Part shown: piece by piece, positions 1-8,547 of the stretch | Numbering within the stretch: position 1 is the first letter of the stretch | How the letters are laid out: each line of letters starts with the position of its first letter | From: Alteromonadaceae bacterium M269 | Lineage (GTDB): Bacteria; Pseudomonadota; Gammaproteobacteria; Enterobacterales; Alteromonadaceae | DNA: 64,000 nucleotides | Assembly (NCBI GenBank): GCA_004353515.1 | Contig: SMNZ01000002.1 | Location: forward strand, 682,001-746,000 | Direction of reading: 5' to 3' | Program-made: the position numbers and the translations under genes | The notes under the pieces: model-generated | What the model saw: only the letters and a program-made list of their open reading frames with translations | Told to the model about the DNA's origin: nothing | The model's database searches: none

Positions 1-884
1 AGGTTTCTGAATTCAGAGAGGGCACGTACTCTATTCCGATTATGTTGCGTGCTGAAAAAGATTTCAGAGATAGCTTGGAAGACTTGGAGAACCTTAGCAT
101 ACCCGCTAATGGACGTTTGATTTCGCTTGATCAAGTTGCGACCTTCATTCCGAAGTATGAGTTGTCTCAGCTACGTAGAGAGAATCAGCAACGTACCATC
201 AAAATCTCTGCGAAAAGCGGGACTTTGCCAGCTGCGGAACTACTGGAATTTATCCAGCCAACCTTGGATGAACTTGATTTATCCGGTGGATATAGCATTG
301 AGATTGCCGGTGAAACAGCGGACAGTGCAGACATAAACCAGAAGTTAGGATCAGGGCTACCTTATGCTTTCCTCGTGATGCTGACGGCGATTATGTTCCA
401 ATTTAACTCTTTCCGCCGTGTAACTTTGGTGTTCATGACTATCCCTTTCATCATAGTAGGTGCTCCGGTTGGTTTGTTGCTACTTAACGAGCCTATGTCT
501 TTCTTCGGTACCTTGGGCATTATTTCATTGGCTGGGATTATTATTAACAACGCCATTGTGTTGATTGACCAAATAGATATTGAATGGAAAACGCACGGTT
601 TAAAAGAAGCCATAGTTATAGCTGCTAAAAAACGTGTAACGCCTATTACACTAACAACTTTAACGACAGTTGTAGGTTTGACTCCTATGGCAATTAATGG
701 CGGTGCATTGTTTGAGCCAATGGCGACGTTAATGATAGGTGGGCTAGCCTTTGGCTCACTGATTAGCTTGTTCTTTGTTCCAACGGCGTTCTATTTATTG
801 TTTGGGACTTTCTCACGATTCTTCAATCACGTATTCAGGAAGAACGATAGAGATGTCTATCCGGCAGATCCTGAACACTCATAA
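1..884 (+). CDS. RND efflux transporter, inner-membrane subunit (C-terminal part)
   Basis: The reading frame is open from base 3, so the window begins inside the gene; the first Met at 42 is internal. This is the last ~294 residues of an AcrB/MexB-type resistance-nodulation-division pump, a proton-driven inner-membrane transporter that works with a periplasmic adaptor and an outer-membrane channel. The visible part holds the end of the second periplasmic (porter/docking) loop, then hydrophobic helices including IIINNAIVLIDQID, which matches the RND helix that in AcrB reads GLSAKNAILIVEFA, and the conserved RVTPITLTTLTTVVGLTPMA segment. The chain ends with a short polar tail. A strong terminator follows at once, so it is probably the last gene of its operon. 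The substrate cannot be told from this fragment. Confidence 0.9.
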   Translation, partial: VSEFREGTYSIPIMLRAEKDFRDSLEDLENLSIPANGRLISLDQVATFIPKYELSQLRRENQQRTIKISAKSGTLPAAELLEFIQPTLDELDLSGGYSIEIAGETADSADINQKLGSGLPYAFLVMLTAIMFQFNSFRRVTLVFMTIPFIIVGAPVGLLLLNEPMSFFGTLGIISLAGIIINNAIVLIDQIDIEWKTHGLKEAIVIAAKKRVTPITLTTLTTVVGLTPMAINGGALFEPMATLMIGGLAFGSLISLFFVPTAFYLLFGTFSRFFNHVFRKNDRDVYPADPEHS

Positions 885-900
885 TTTTCTCGCAGAGGGT

Positions 901-932
901 AAAAGCCCATCCTATAAGTGATGGGCTTTTTT
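901..932 (+). terminator. Rho-independent terminator after the RND pump gene
   Basis: An 11-bp perfect stem (AAAAGCCCATC with GATGGGCTTTT) closes an 8-nt loop and runs into a T tract, 16 bases after the stop codon of the RND gene. Confidence 0.9.
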
Positions 933-1006
933 ATGAGGTACAGTAACCTCAGCTTCGCATAAAGGAGCATTTGAACCTGATTCATAGTGGATATTACACC
1001 TGTAAG

Positions 1007-1038
1007 TTAGTCGGCTCTCTTATACAAAACTGAGGTTA
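1007..1038 (-). repeat. 32-nt repeat starting at the tmcA stop codon (copy 1)
   Basis: Read on the minus strand this 32-nt block begins with the TAA stop of tmcA. It matches 58783-58814, which begins with the TAA stop of nadB, at 26 of 32 positions, and all six differences are transitions. A 9-bp inverted repeat (TAACCTCAG at 944-952, CTGAGGTTA at 1030-1038) also has one arm here. The function is unknown; it could be a 3' UTR element or part of a REP-like family. Confidence 0.5.
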
Positions 1039-3153
1039 CAGTAATTTACTAACGCCGCTCATGAGAGTTGCTTTTAACCGCTTCTTACCTGTTAAACCCG
1101 TATGGGTACATACAGTCTCTATGGATTGTCTTTGTAGGCAATAACGAACCAGCGTTTCTCGCTCAGTATCTGACAAGTCTTTTTGAAGATATTGCACTTT
1201 GCTAAAGCTAAAAAGAAGTAGTTCAAACAGCAGGTGCTCAACGAGCTCAAGAGGGCGTTCGCCACGTGAAAACTGTTTTAGATGAAGCAAAGCACCTTCG
1301 GATACGCCGGAGTATTCTAAATGTTCTAATCCCATCTGAACCAGTGAGCACGGAAGATCATTGAATCGATTGGGCAGTTGATAGGCAAACTCGTTGGAAT
1401 AAGCTTGCTTCACTTGCTGGCAGAGCTTGGTCGCTTTTGGAGACAATGGACAAATCATCAAGCCGCTATATTCACCGCTGGAAGCATCTTTTTGATAGCC
1501 GATCCTGATCAGTTGGTAGTCATTCCGTTGCCAAAACTGAACTAACGTATCTTCGAGACCAAAGGAGGTGCCAAGCATATCGACTTGTTGTTCTTGCGCT
1601 ATGTTCTGTAGTTGTTGAAGCAGCTCTGAACCAATACCTAAACCTTGATAGAGTGGATTAACAGCTATTCTTACGGTTCTATAGTAAGTTAATTCTGTAG
1701 CCTGTTGGAAACCAGCATGGAAGCACAATGATTGGCTCAGCAGGTGCCCATTGACTCGTCTTTTGCCTTGTTGAATGTCACTGGTCAGCACTTTTAAGTA
1801 TGCAGGTTCGCTAACAAACAGTATCGCCCCAACAATATGCCCTTCATATGTTGCGGTAAGAACATGGTGGTCAGGGCTATCGAGTAGTCGTTGCAAGTCG
1901 TCGGGTACCGTTTGGTAATGCGCATTCACCATCAATGAAAAAAGGGCGCTTAGTTGCTCTGGTTGCTCAACTAAGCCTTTTCCTGACAGGCGATTAAACC
2001 TTAATTCTTGGATTGACGGTTTGGCTTCGCCTATTGAATCTTGTGAAGTTTCTTCCTTCATCAAAAGTGCATCGAACCAGAATGCTTCTAATGGGTCTCC
2101 TCTCGACCATCGGATAGGGTCGGATAGGTGAACTTGCTGCCAGTTCGGAGTGTTGTTGTCTAAGTGCTTTTTAAAACGTATTTCAAACCCTCTGCCGCTC
2201 CCCTCATAACCGTGGACAGTGGTTGAGAAAACGACACGGCTATATTGCGCAAGTAGCTTTTTAAGCAGGGGCGTTGGTATAGCAGCCGCTTCATCTATCA
2301 ACAGTAAATCTGCTTCTGGTTTGGTTTTTAATAAAGCATCTGGGGGTAAAAATTGTAGTTGCTTACCTTCTAAAGTTAAGGCTGTTTTGTCTCTTACACT
2401 GCCCGGCAGTAATTTTTGTGCGTGACAGAACGTTTGCTCGCAAGCTTTGACATTGGGTGCTGTGACCAAGATTTTACGACAACGATCCTTTAGTAATTCT
2501 GCCGCTGCCATACCGAGAGTTGAAGATTTACCTCGCCCTCTGTCTGCGCTTATGACTAACGGGCGTCGGCGATGTCCAGTTACAACTTTGGTGATGTATT
2601 GAATGGCATGTTGTTGATCTGGTGTCGCTTCGTCATTGGCGAGCGATAAAAAGTCATTCGAATTAGTCGCAATGGAGCCTGAAAAACCGGTTTCGGTAAG
2701 CATTGCACAATGCTTTGTACTTTCAATTTGGTTGACAAGCCACTGGATAAAATAACTGGTTGTGCCTTCCGTATCAAAGCCATAAGAGGTGCGCTTTATG
2801 CGTTCCGGATCATCGAAATCTGGCCATTGTTCTAAATTGGGACATATCAATAACATCAAGCCCGACGCTTTAATTGTACCGCTTAGTGCCATGACAGCAT
2901 TGGCTCTAAACCCCCTAAAAGCGTTATAGATTAAGCAATCAAACTCCTGACCTAAATATTGGCGATAGTTAGTATTTGTTGCTTGCGTCTCAGCTGAAGT
3001 TCCAACGCTAAGACAGTGCTTATATTCGAGATACTGTGCAATTTCATCAGCACGTTTGATCGCCCAATCTTCATCGCCTGCAATGACAACCAATTGTCTG
3101 TGCGTTTGTTGGTTTCTTTTGGCCTCTAGCCAACCTTCTAAGGTATTGTGCAA
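1036..3153 (-). CDS. tmcA: tRNA(Met) cytidine acetyltransferase TmcA
   Basis: Makes N4-acetylcytidine at the wobble base of elongator tRNA-Met, using acetyl-CoA and ATP or GTP hydrolysis, which supports accurate AUG decoding. At 705 aa it is close to the E. coli enzyme (about 670). An N-terminal domain is followed by an RNA-helicase-like module with a Walker A motif (ADRGRGKSS, near residue 208) and a Walker B motif (LLIDEAAAIP, near 288). A GNAT acetyltransferase domain follows, with the acetyl-CoA loop NPLYQGLGIGSELL near residue 500, then a helical tRNA-binding tail. It is divergent from the thioesterase gene, about 90 bp away, and convergent with the RND gene. The family assignment is secure from domain order. 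Confidence 0.95.
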   Translation of the reverse strand: MHNTLEGWLEAKRNQQTHRQLVVIAGDEDWAIKRADEIAQYLEYKHCLSVGTSAETQATNTNYRQYLGQEFDCLIYNAFRGFRANAVMALSGTIKASGLMLLICPNLEQWPDFDDPERIKRTSYGFDTEGTTSYFIQWLVNQIESTKHCAMLTETGFSGSIATNSNDFLSLANDEATPDQQHAIQYITKVVTGHRRRPLVISADRGRGKSSTLGMAAAELLKDRCRKILVTAPNVKACEQTFCHAQKLLPGSVRDKTALTLEGKQLQFLPPDALLKTKPEADLLLIDEAAAIPTPLLKKLLAQYSRVVFSTTVHGYEGSGRGFEIRFKKHLDNNTPNWQQVHLSDPIRWSRGDPLEAFWFDALLMKEETSQDSIGEAKPSIQELRFNRLSGKGLVEQPEQLSALFSLMVNAHYQTVPDDLQRLLDSPDHHVLTATYEGHIVGAILFVSEPAYLKVLTSDIQQGKRRVNGHLLSQSLCFHAGFQQATELTYYRTVRIAVNPLYQGLGIGSELLQQLQNIAQEQQVDMLGTSFGLEDTLVQFWQRNDYQLIRIGYQKDASSGEYSGLMICPLSPKATKLCQQVKQAYSNEFAYQLPNRFNDLPCSLVQMGLEHLEYSGVSEGALLHLKQFSRGERPLELVEHLLFELLLFSFSKVQYLQKDLSDTERETLVRYCLQRQSIETVCTHTGLTGKKRLKATLMSGVSKLL

Positions 3154-3245
3154 GACGACAATTCCAAATGTCTTTATAATGTGTGTCAGTTTAACCTATA
3201 TCTCATATTAATCCGTAATGTGGATTTTTATTTCAAGGAACTTAA

Positions 3246-3656
3246 ATGCGCTTTTTATCCAGAAGACTGGTTATGCCTGAAGATCTCAACTATGCAAGTG
3301 CTTTATTTGGAGGGAGGGCATTGGCATGGATTGATGAGGAAGCTGCTATTTATGCAATATGTCAACTTGAGACTAAAAGTCTTGTCACCAAGCATATTGG
3401 CGAAATTTCTTTTGAATCTCCTGCCTTGCAAGGTGATGTGGTTGAGTTTGGTCTAGCGACTAAAACCGTTGGAAGAACTTCTATCACAGTCACTTGCCTT
3501 GTCCGCAATAAGGCAACGAAAAAAACGATTTGTTTAGCTGACGATATCGTCTTTGTAAAAGTTGACCCAGAAACTAAAAAGCCAGTACCTCATAATAAAA
3601 CTCTCGAAGAGCTTGAAGCTCAAACTCTGGCCGAGATTAAAAGCCTTAATATGTGA
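3246..3656 (+). CDS. Acyl-CoA thioesterase, hotdog fold (YciA-like)
   Basis: A 136-aa single hotdog-domain protein that should hydrolyse acyl-CoA thioesters in the cytoplasm. Family features are the LNYASALFGGRALAWIDEEAA stretch near residues 14-34, which resembles the YciA/BFIT pattern of N..G.LFGG....W.D..A, and the later TVGRTSITVTCLV strand. An AAGGAA Shine-Dalgarno sequence lies just upstream of the ATG. It stands alone and is divergent from tmcA. Chain-length preference cannot be read from the sequence. Confidence 0.85.
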   Translation: MRFLSRRLVMPEDLNYASALFGGRALAWIDEEAAIYAICQLETKSLVTKHIGEISFESPALQGDVVEFGLATKTVGRTSITVTCLVRNKATKKTICLADDIVFVKVDPETKKPVPHNKTLEELEAQTLAEIKSLNM

Positions 3657-3834
3657 AGGGTTAACTAGTACGAGATCGGCTCATCAAAGTGTCCGGTTAT
3701 TTTACAATAGCGAGAAGGGATTAAGGGTTTACCTATAAAATGTATTTAAAAACAATGGCTTGTGAATAGGTATGATTATTGCTTATTGTGAGCTCACTTG
3801 GGAAAGAGTTTAACCTTTGTTGTTAGGAAGAGTT

Positions 3835-4809
3835 GTGAAAATAGAGTTGGTTCGATTAATAGCTGTTGTTTCGTTGTTTGTATTTGGAACCGCTGTAAAT
3901 GCTACGTCAAATACTCTAGGTGAATATAATCTAATCTTAATTGAAGATTATAATCTGCAAGGTGGAGACGTTCAGGGTAGAGCATTTATTGGAGGTGACC
4001 TGAACGGTGGTGTTGCTGAATTCGGTAGTCGCTTAGCCAATACTGATCAAGCCATAGATGCTGTGAGCATTGTAGGTAGTGTTAATGCTCAGAGAGTACG
4101 CGTTCTAAACGACAATAATGTGGTTTATGCCCAGACTCTGAGTCAAGGTAGAACACCGGAATCTGTATTCGAGTTGAACGATGGAGATGATGGTCGAGCG
4201 ATTTTTGATCCCAGCCTATCTATATCTGATATCGCTGCCGAGCTTTATGCTGATTCAGCTTACTTTGAATCTTTAAATACGAGTAATCAGTTTGATTTTG
4301 GCTCTTTTAACAGCAATACCGGTGCATTGAGTTATTCAGGTAATGATTCTTCTGTTGTATTTGACTTAGAAGCAAGTGACATCTTTTCAAACAACACAAA
4401 TATCAATGCCAATATTAATTTCGGTGCGCTAGACGCAGTGATCATTAATGTTGGTGGCACTGATATCAATGTCGGTGGCGGCGTTAACGTGAATGGATTT
4501 GGGAACTCACTAAACCAGAATCTAGGCACTACCAATGTTATTTGGAATTTTTATGAAGCAACATCTATTAATTTCAATAATATCGCTGTGGCAGGGGCTG
4601 TTCTCGCACCTTATGCAGACGTAACTGGTGGTGCTGTGTTTGATGGTGCCTTTGCTGCACTTTCCTATACAGGTGCCAGAGAGTTCCATAATTTTGTTTT
4701 CAACTTCGATACACCCGTTACCGATGTCTCTGCCCCAGGTGCGACATTAATATTCATGAGCGCACTCTTTTATCTCGTGCGAGTTAGAAAACCTTATCGC
4801 CAATCTTAA
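3835..4809 (+). CDS. Secreted choice-of-anchor A protein with PEP-CTERM-like C-terminus
   Basis: The start chosen is GTG 3835, which has an AGGAAG Shine-Dalgarno sequence 6 nt upstream and gives a clean signal peptide (MKIELVRLIAVVSLFVFGTA..). The body resembles the choice-of-anchor A domain: LGEYNLILIEDYNL, an early GRAFIGGDLNGG motif, then Asn- and Gly-rich repeats. The last ~30 residues form a tripartite sorting signal: a short VSAP motif, one hydrophobic helix and an Arg/Lys cluster (RVRKPYR). This is a variant of the PEP-CTERM signal processed by exosortase. The next gene encodes a PrsT-like TPR protein, which fits an exosortase-linked surface or exopolysaccharide system, but no exosortase lies in the window. 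Function beyond surface display is unknown. Confidence 0.75.
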   Translation: MKIELVRLIAVVSLFVFGTAVNATSNTLGEYNLILIEDYNLQGGDVQGRAFIGGDLNGGVAEFGSRLANTDQAIDAVSIVGSVNAQRVRVLNDNNVVYAQTLSQGRTPESVFELNDGDDGRAIFDPSLSISDIAAELYADSAYFESLNTSNQFDFGSFNSNTGALSYSGNDSSVVFDLEASDIFSNNTNINANINFGALDAVIINVGGTDINVGGGVNVNGFGNSLNQNLGTTNVIWNFYEATSINFNNIAVAGAVLAPYADVTGGAVFDGAFAALSYTGAREFHNFVFNFDTPVTDVSAPGATLIFMSALFYLVRVRKPYRQS

Positions 4810-4815
4810 AATTAT

Positions 4816-4852
4816 AAAAAACGCGTATTCAGTATTGAGTTCGCGTTTTTTC
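4816..4852 (+). terminator. Terminator between the anchored protein and the TPR gene
   Basis: A 10-bp stem (AAAAAACGCG with CGCGTTTTTT) with a 16-nt loop and a terminal T run begins 7 nt after the stop codon. It makes the next gene a separate transcription unit. Confidence 0.8.
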
Positions 4853-4905
4853 TCGTAGTTTGTTTTTCATTAAACTATCCTCGTATTTATTGTCGCTGGA
4901 AATGA

Positions 4906-7782
4906 ATGCAGCACTCCAAATACCTCTATGACAGTAATGATTTATCAATGAATAGAAAATACCGCTTTGCCCGTATCATAGCTTTCACCCCATTTTTGGC
5001 TCTATTTCTATTCTCTGCTGAGGCTCATGAATCCGATGATTACGAGAAGGCTTTACAGGCATTCAATAAGTCCGAATATGAAGAAGCCTATATACACGTT
5101 AGGAATTCACTCCAACAAAATCCGAATTATCTGCCTGCTAAAATTTTAATAGGGCAGCTGTTTCTCAAAAATGGACTGTATGAAGAAGCTTATATAGAGT
5201 TCTCAGAAGTCTTAGAGAATGATGGCGATGTAAACTTAGTTGTAGAACCTTGGGGAAGGTCGCTCATAGGGATGCGGGACTATCAGCAAATTATTGATTT
5301 TGATTACGCCAAAAAACTAACCCCCGTTAAACTGAATAAATGGCTTTCTCTTAGAGGTGAGGCCTGTATTTTGATGAGGACATACACCTGCGCTGAAGAG
5401 TCATTTAACGAAATCCTACGAAAAGATGGTGTTAACATTGATGGTTTAAATGGCCTAGCGGCTGTTGCCATTAAACAGGAAGATTATATAAAGGCTTCCG
5501 AGTTAGTTGATAAGGCGCTCAGTCTTAATAATGAGAGTGCAGTTGCCTTGGATATAAAGGGGCAGATCTTGCGTCAGCAGGGTCAGTTTGATGAAGCCAT
5601 CATTTATTTAACCAGAGCTTTTTCTTTGCAGCCTGAAAATCCGGTTATCTCAAAGCACTTAGTAGACGCATACATTTCTATTTCAGATTTTAATTCGGCA
5701 ATGCATGTTGCTCAGAAAACACTAAACCAAACACCCGATGATATTTTTCTTATGTTCGCAAGCGGTTGGCTGGCAGAGCAGTTACCTTCCGTGCAGGACG
5801 AGACGTCACAAATTGATAAGGTTGCAGAAAGACTGTCGGGTTTACCAGACGAGCTTTTTGCCGCTGAACCTTCCCTGAGATACTTGAGAGGAATGGTTGC
5901 TTTTTTGAAGGAACAGTATGAAAGCGCCAGAGAAGACTTTTTAGCTTATCAAGCTGCTGTTGGTGAAAATATTCAAACAGCGCTTTTGCTCGGTAAAACT
6001 TACCTTGCGTTAGACGATGAGAAATCGGCTTTAGCTGTATTAGAAATACACGAATCTAAACTGCACGGTGATGTATCCCATGCTCTTCTTTTGGCAGGCC
6101 TATACATTACACAAGGAAAGTCATTCAAAGCTGTGCCTCTCATAGAGGCTCTAGAAACTCGTTATCCGGAAAGCATCGATGTTCGTTTAATGGCTAGCAG
6201 ATTACTGATTGAACGTCGTAGAGCGAAAGAAGGGTTCGAAGCGTTGGACACATTATTGGAAGACTTTCCAGAATCTCGACCTGTGTTAACAGCTCATGCT
6301 ATTGCCAATATGCAAGCTAGCCGAATCAACGCAGCTGCCAAAAGTGTCGAGCAACTGTCGAGTTTGTATCCAGATGATATCAGTGTCATGAATATGAAAT
6401 CTGGATTACTGATTTTGCAAAATCGAGTTACTGAAGCTCATGAGTTGCTCGATAAGATTTTACAAGACTCTCCTGATTTATTTGCTGCTCGATTCAATAA
6501 AGCCAATGTTCTCTTTAGGTTGGGACGCTCAGATGAGGCTAAAGCACTTTTAGAAAAATTGTTGGAACTGAAACCGGCTCATATTCAAAGCAACCTATTG
6601 TTCGCCAGAATAACATTGGTGGAAGGTCGATATGATGATGCAATAAGAATGTATCGTCGTTTAGCGTTGAACAATAAAGACAGTGTAGCCATCAATGCTG
6701 CTATTCTCAGTGCTTACCTTTCGAAAAATGATTATGCAGAAGCTTTGGTCATACTGAAAAAGTTGAATCGACTTGAACCTGAAAATCCTCAACATATTGC
6801 TCAGTTAGCTCAGGTTTACTTAAAAACAGGACAACGCGAACTGGCTAGTATTGAAGTGAATAAACTTGGGCTTGTCGGTAAAGAAACTCCTTCTGCGTTA
6901 GCCGCTCAGAGCCAATTCTGGCTTGCACTAGGTGATAATGATAAAGCGCTACAGAGCATTAGATCTGCACATCAATTGGTGCCAAATAACATCGAGTTAC
7001 ACCTACAATGGATTGCTCTTCTTATCTCTACGAGCCAAGTTACTAACGCTAATACGGAATTGGAAATGCTTAGGAAAACTCATCCTGATAACTTGCGTGT
7101 TATTTTCAAGCAAGCAGAACTAGCGCAAGCACAGGGACAAAACGGAAAAGCCTTTGCACTTTATCAAAGTATTATGAATGCTGACGCAACCTATGACTTG
7201 GCACTCGCTAAGTTATATACATTAGTGACTCAAGGTGAATCATCCGAAGCCTTTTTAGCAATAATTGAGAAAGTTGTTTCTTCACAGCCTGAACGCTATT
7301 TTCCAAGAAGTTTATTGGCCCAGTATCATTTTTATTATGGTGATGAAAAAGTGGCTATAGAGCACTATGAGACCATTCTGGAAGCTAACTCGGCGCCAAA
7401 TAGGTTTGCTTTGCTCAATAGATTGGCTGAGCTGCATATAAAGATCGATATCGACAAAAGTATTGAATATTCAACACAAGCCTACGCTTTAGAGCCTCAG
7501 GATCCTAACGTGCTGGCAACCTATGGTTGGGTTTTAGCTTTAAATGGAGAATTTGAAAAGAGCCTGCCAATTATGAGGGATGCTTATCTGAGAAACGCAG
7601 TTAGCGCTGACATTAGGTATCACTTAGCCTATACACTGCATCATTTGGGGCAAAATGAAGAAGCGTCTGAGCATTTGGAAGAGCTTCTGGAATCAAGTGC
7701 CAACTTTTCAGAGAGAAGCAATGCTGAGCGCTTAAAAGATAAAATCCAAAGTGCCTCAGACGCAACATCTAAAACCTCCTGA
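4906..7782 (+). CDS. Large exported TPR-repeat protein, PrsT-like
   Basis: A 958-aa protein made almost wholly of tetratricopeptide repeats. Repeats such as ALQAFNKSEYEEAYIHVRNS and AIIYLTRAFSLQPENPVIS recur about every 34 residues. A hydrophobic segment at residues 24-41 ending in AEA-HE looks like a signal peptide. No lipobox Cys is present, unlike many PrsT proteins, which are lipoproteins. Length, repeat content and the neighbouring PEP-CTERM-like protein point to the PrsT family of exosortase-associated TPR proteins. ATG 4906 has a GGAAATGA ribosome-binding site; ATG 4948 would start right at the signal peptide but lacks one. Its partner and exact role are unknown; a scaffold for export or surface polymer assembly is the inference. 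Confidence 0.75.
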   Translation: MQHSKYLYDSNDLSMNRKYRFARIIAFTPFLALFLFSAEAHESDDYEKALQAFNKSEYEEAYIHVRNSLQQNPNYLPAKILIGQLFLKNGLYEEAYIEFSEVLENDGDVNLVVEPWGRSLIGMRDYQQIIDFDYAKKLTPVKLNKWLSLRGEACILMRTYTCAEESFNEILRKDGVNIDGLNGLAAVAIKQEDYIKASELVDKALSLNNESAVALDIKGQILRQQGQFDEAIIYLTRAFSLQPENPVISKHLVDAYISISDFNSAMHVAQKTLNQTPDDIFLMFASGWLAEQLPSVQDETSQIDKVAERLSGLPDELFAAEPSLRYLRGMVAFLKEQYESAREDFLAYQAAVGENIQTALLLGKTYLALDDEKSALAVLEIHESKLHGDVSHALLLAGLYITQGKSFKAVPLIEALETRYPESIDVRLMASRLLIERRRAKEGFEALDTLLEDFPESRPVLTAHAIANMQASRINAAAKSVEQLSSLYPDDISVMNMKSGLLILQNRVTEAHELLDKILQDSPDLFAARFNKANVLFRLGRSDEAKALLEKLLELKPAHIQSNLLFARITLVEGRYDDAIRMYRRLALNNKDSVAINAAILSAYLSKNDYAEALVILKKLNRLEPENPQHIAQLAQVYLKTGQRELASIEVNKLGLVGKETPSALAAQSQFWLALGDNDKALQSIRSAHQLVPNNIELHLQWIALLISTSQVTNANTELEMLRKTHPDNLRVIFKQAELAQAQGQNGKAFALYQSIMNADATYDLALAKLYTLVTQGESSEAFLAIIEKVVSSQPERYFPRSLLAQYHFYYGDEKVAIEHYETILEANSAPNRFALLNRLAELHIKIDIDKSIEYSTQAYALEPQDPNVLATYGWVLALNGEFEKSLPIMRDAYLRNAVSADIRYHLAYTLHHLGQNEEASEHLEELLESSANFSERSNAERLKDKIQSASDATSKTS

Positions 7783-7934
7783 GCCCCTACCTAACGTAAT
7801 ATTGCATATAACCCTATGTTTTTTAGGGTTAAGTCTTGAATATCTCATTTGGGGTATTAAAATTACCTTTCTTGGCAGGTTTAATTTTCAGTGCCTAATA
7901 TTGATTAATAGGACATAGAATAAAAGGAAGGTAA

Positions 7935-8354
7935 GTGGTGATTCGCTTAATATATGTAAGTAGTGCAACGCGACGGCTGGATGAAGATGAGCTGGTTTTC
8001 TTGTTAAATCAAGCGAGGTCTAGAAACGAAAGACAACAAGTAACCGGTTTACTATTGCATGCCGGAGGGAACTTTATTCAGGTCCTGGAAGGCAGTGAAG
8101 AGGATGTTGAAGCTATCTATCATTCGATTCAAAAAGATGAACGTAATAAAGGCCATATAGTTATTGAGAAGGGGCCTATAAGTGAGAGAGCTTTCCCTCA
8201 TTGGACTATGGGTTTTGAAGATTTAACACCAGATAGAAAAGCAAAAGTTAAAGGTTACTCGGAGTTTTTGAATAGAGAAATGAAGCCTGATGAAATTCTC
8301 AACAATGCAGATTATTTGGTTAGCATTTTGTATGAGTTTAAAAAGAATATTTAG
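7935..8354 (+). CDS. BLUF-domain blue-light receptor, single domain
   Basis: A 139-aa protein whose first ~95 residues are a BLUF domain, which binds FAD and senses blue light. The flavin-site residues are all present: Tyr7 in RLIYVSSA, Asn31, Gln49 in FIQVLEG, and the FPHWTMGF motif with Trp90 and Met92. The remaining ~45 residues form a helical cap, with no fused EAL, GGDEF or cyclase domain, so it must signal by contact with a partner protein. Two adjacent GTG codons (7935 and 7938) follow an AAGGAAGG ribosome-binding site; either may start. The neighbours do not reveal the partner. Confidence 0.92.
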   Translation: MVIRLIYVSSATRRLDEDELVFLLNQARSRNERQQVTGLLLHAGGNFIQVLEGSEEDVEAIYHSIQKDERNKGHIVIEKGPISERAFPHWTMGFEDLTPDRKAKVKGYSEFLNREMKPDEILNNADYLVSILYEFKKNI

Positions 8355-8485
8355 GTTCTCAAAGTATTGAGTTCATTTCATCTTATTGACTTATTCAACT
8401 AATAGAAATGACATTGGGCTAGTAGTAAAACATTACGCACTAGCTCATATATCCCGTCTTTATTTTAGGGTAGTACGTTTTTTGT

Positions 8486-8512
8486 TCAATTGTTTCCATT
8501 TGTGGCCGATAA
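8486..8512 (+). promoter_or_regulatory. Possible sigma-28 (FliA-type) promoter
   Basis: GCCGATAA at 8505-8512 is an exact match to the flagellar sigma-28 -10 consensus. The -35 region TCAATTGT (8486-8493), at the standard 11-nt spacing, matches TAAAGTTT at 5 of 8. Transcription would start at about 8519, which favours translation from ATG 8548. Confidence 0.4.
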
Positions 8513-8547
8513 GGTAAATGGGTATTGAACGAATGGTTGATGATTTT

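Noticed and set aside
7809-7831. TAACCCTA/TAGGGTTA palindrome after the TPR gene as terminator
   Set aside because: There is no T tract after it; it could be a protein site, but nothing supports a particular one.
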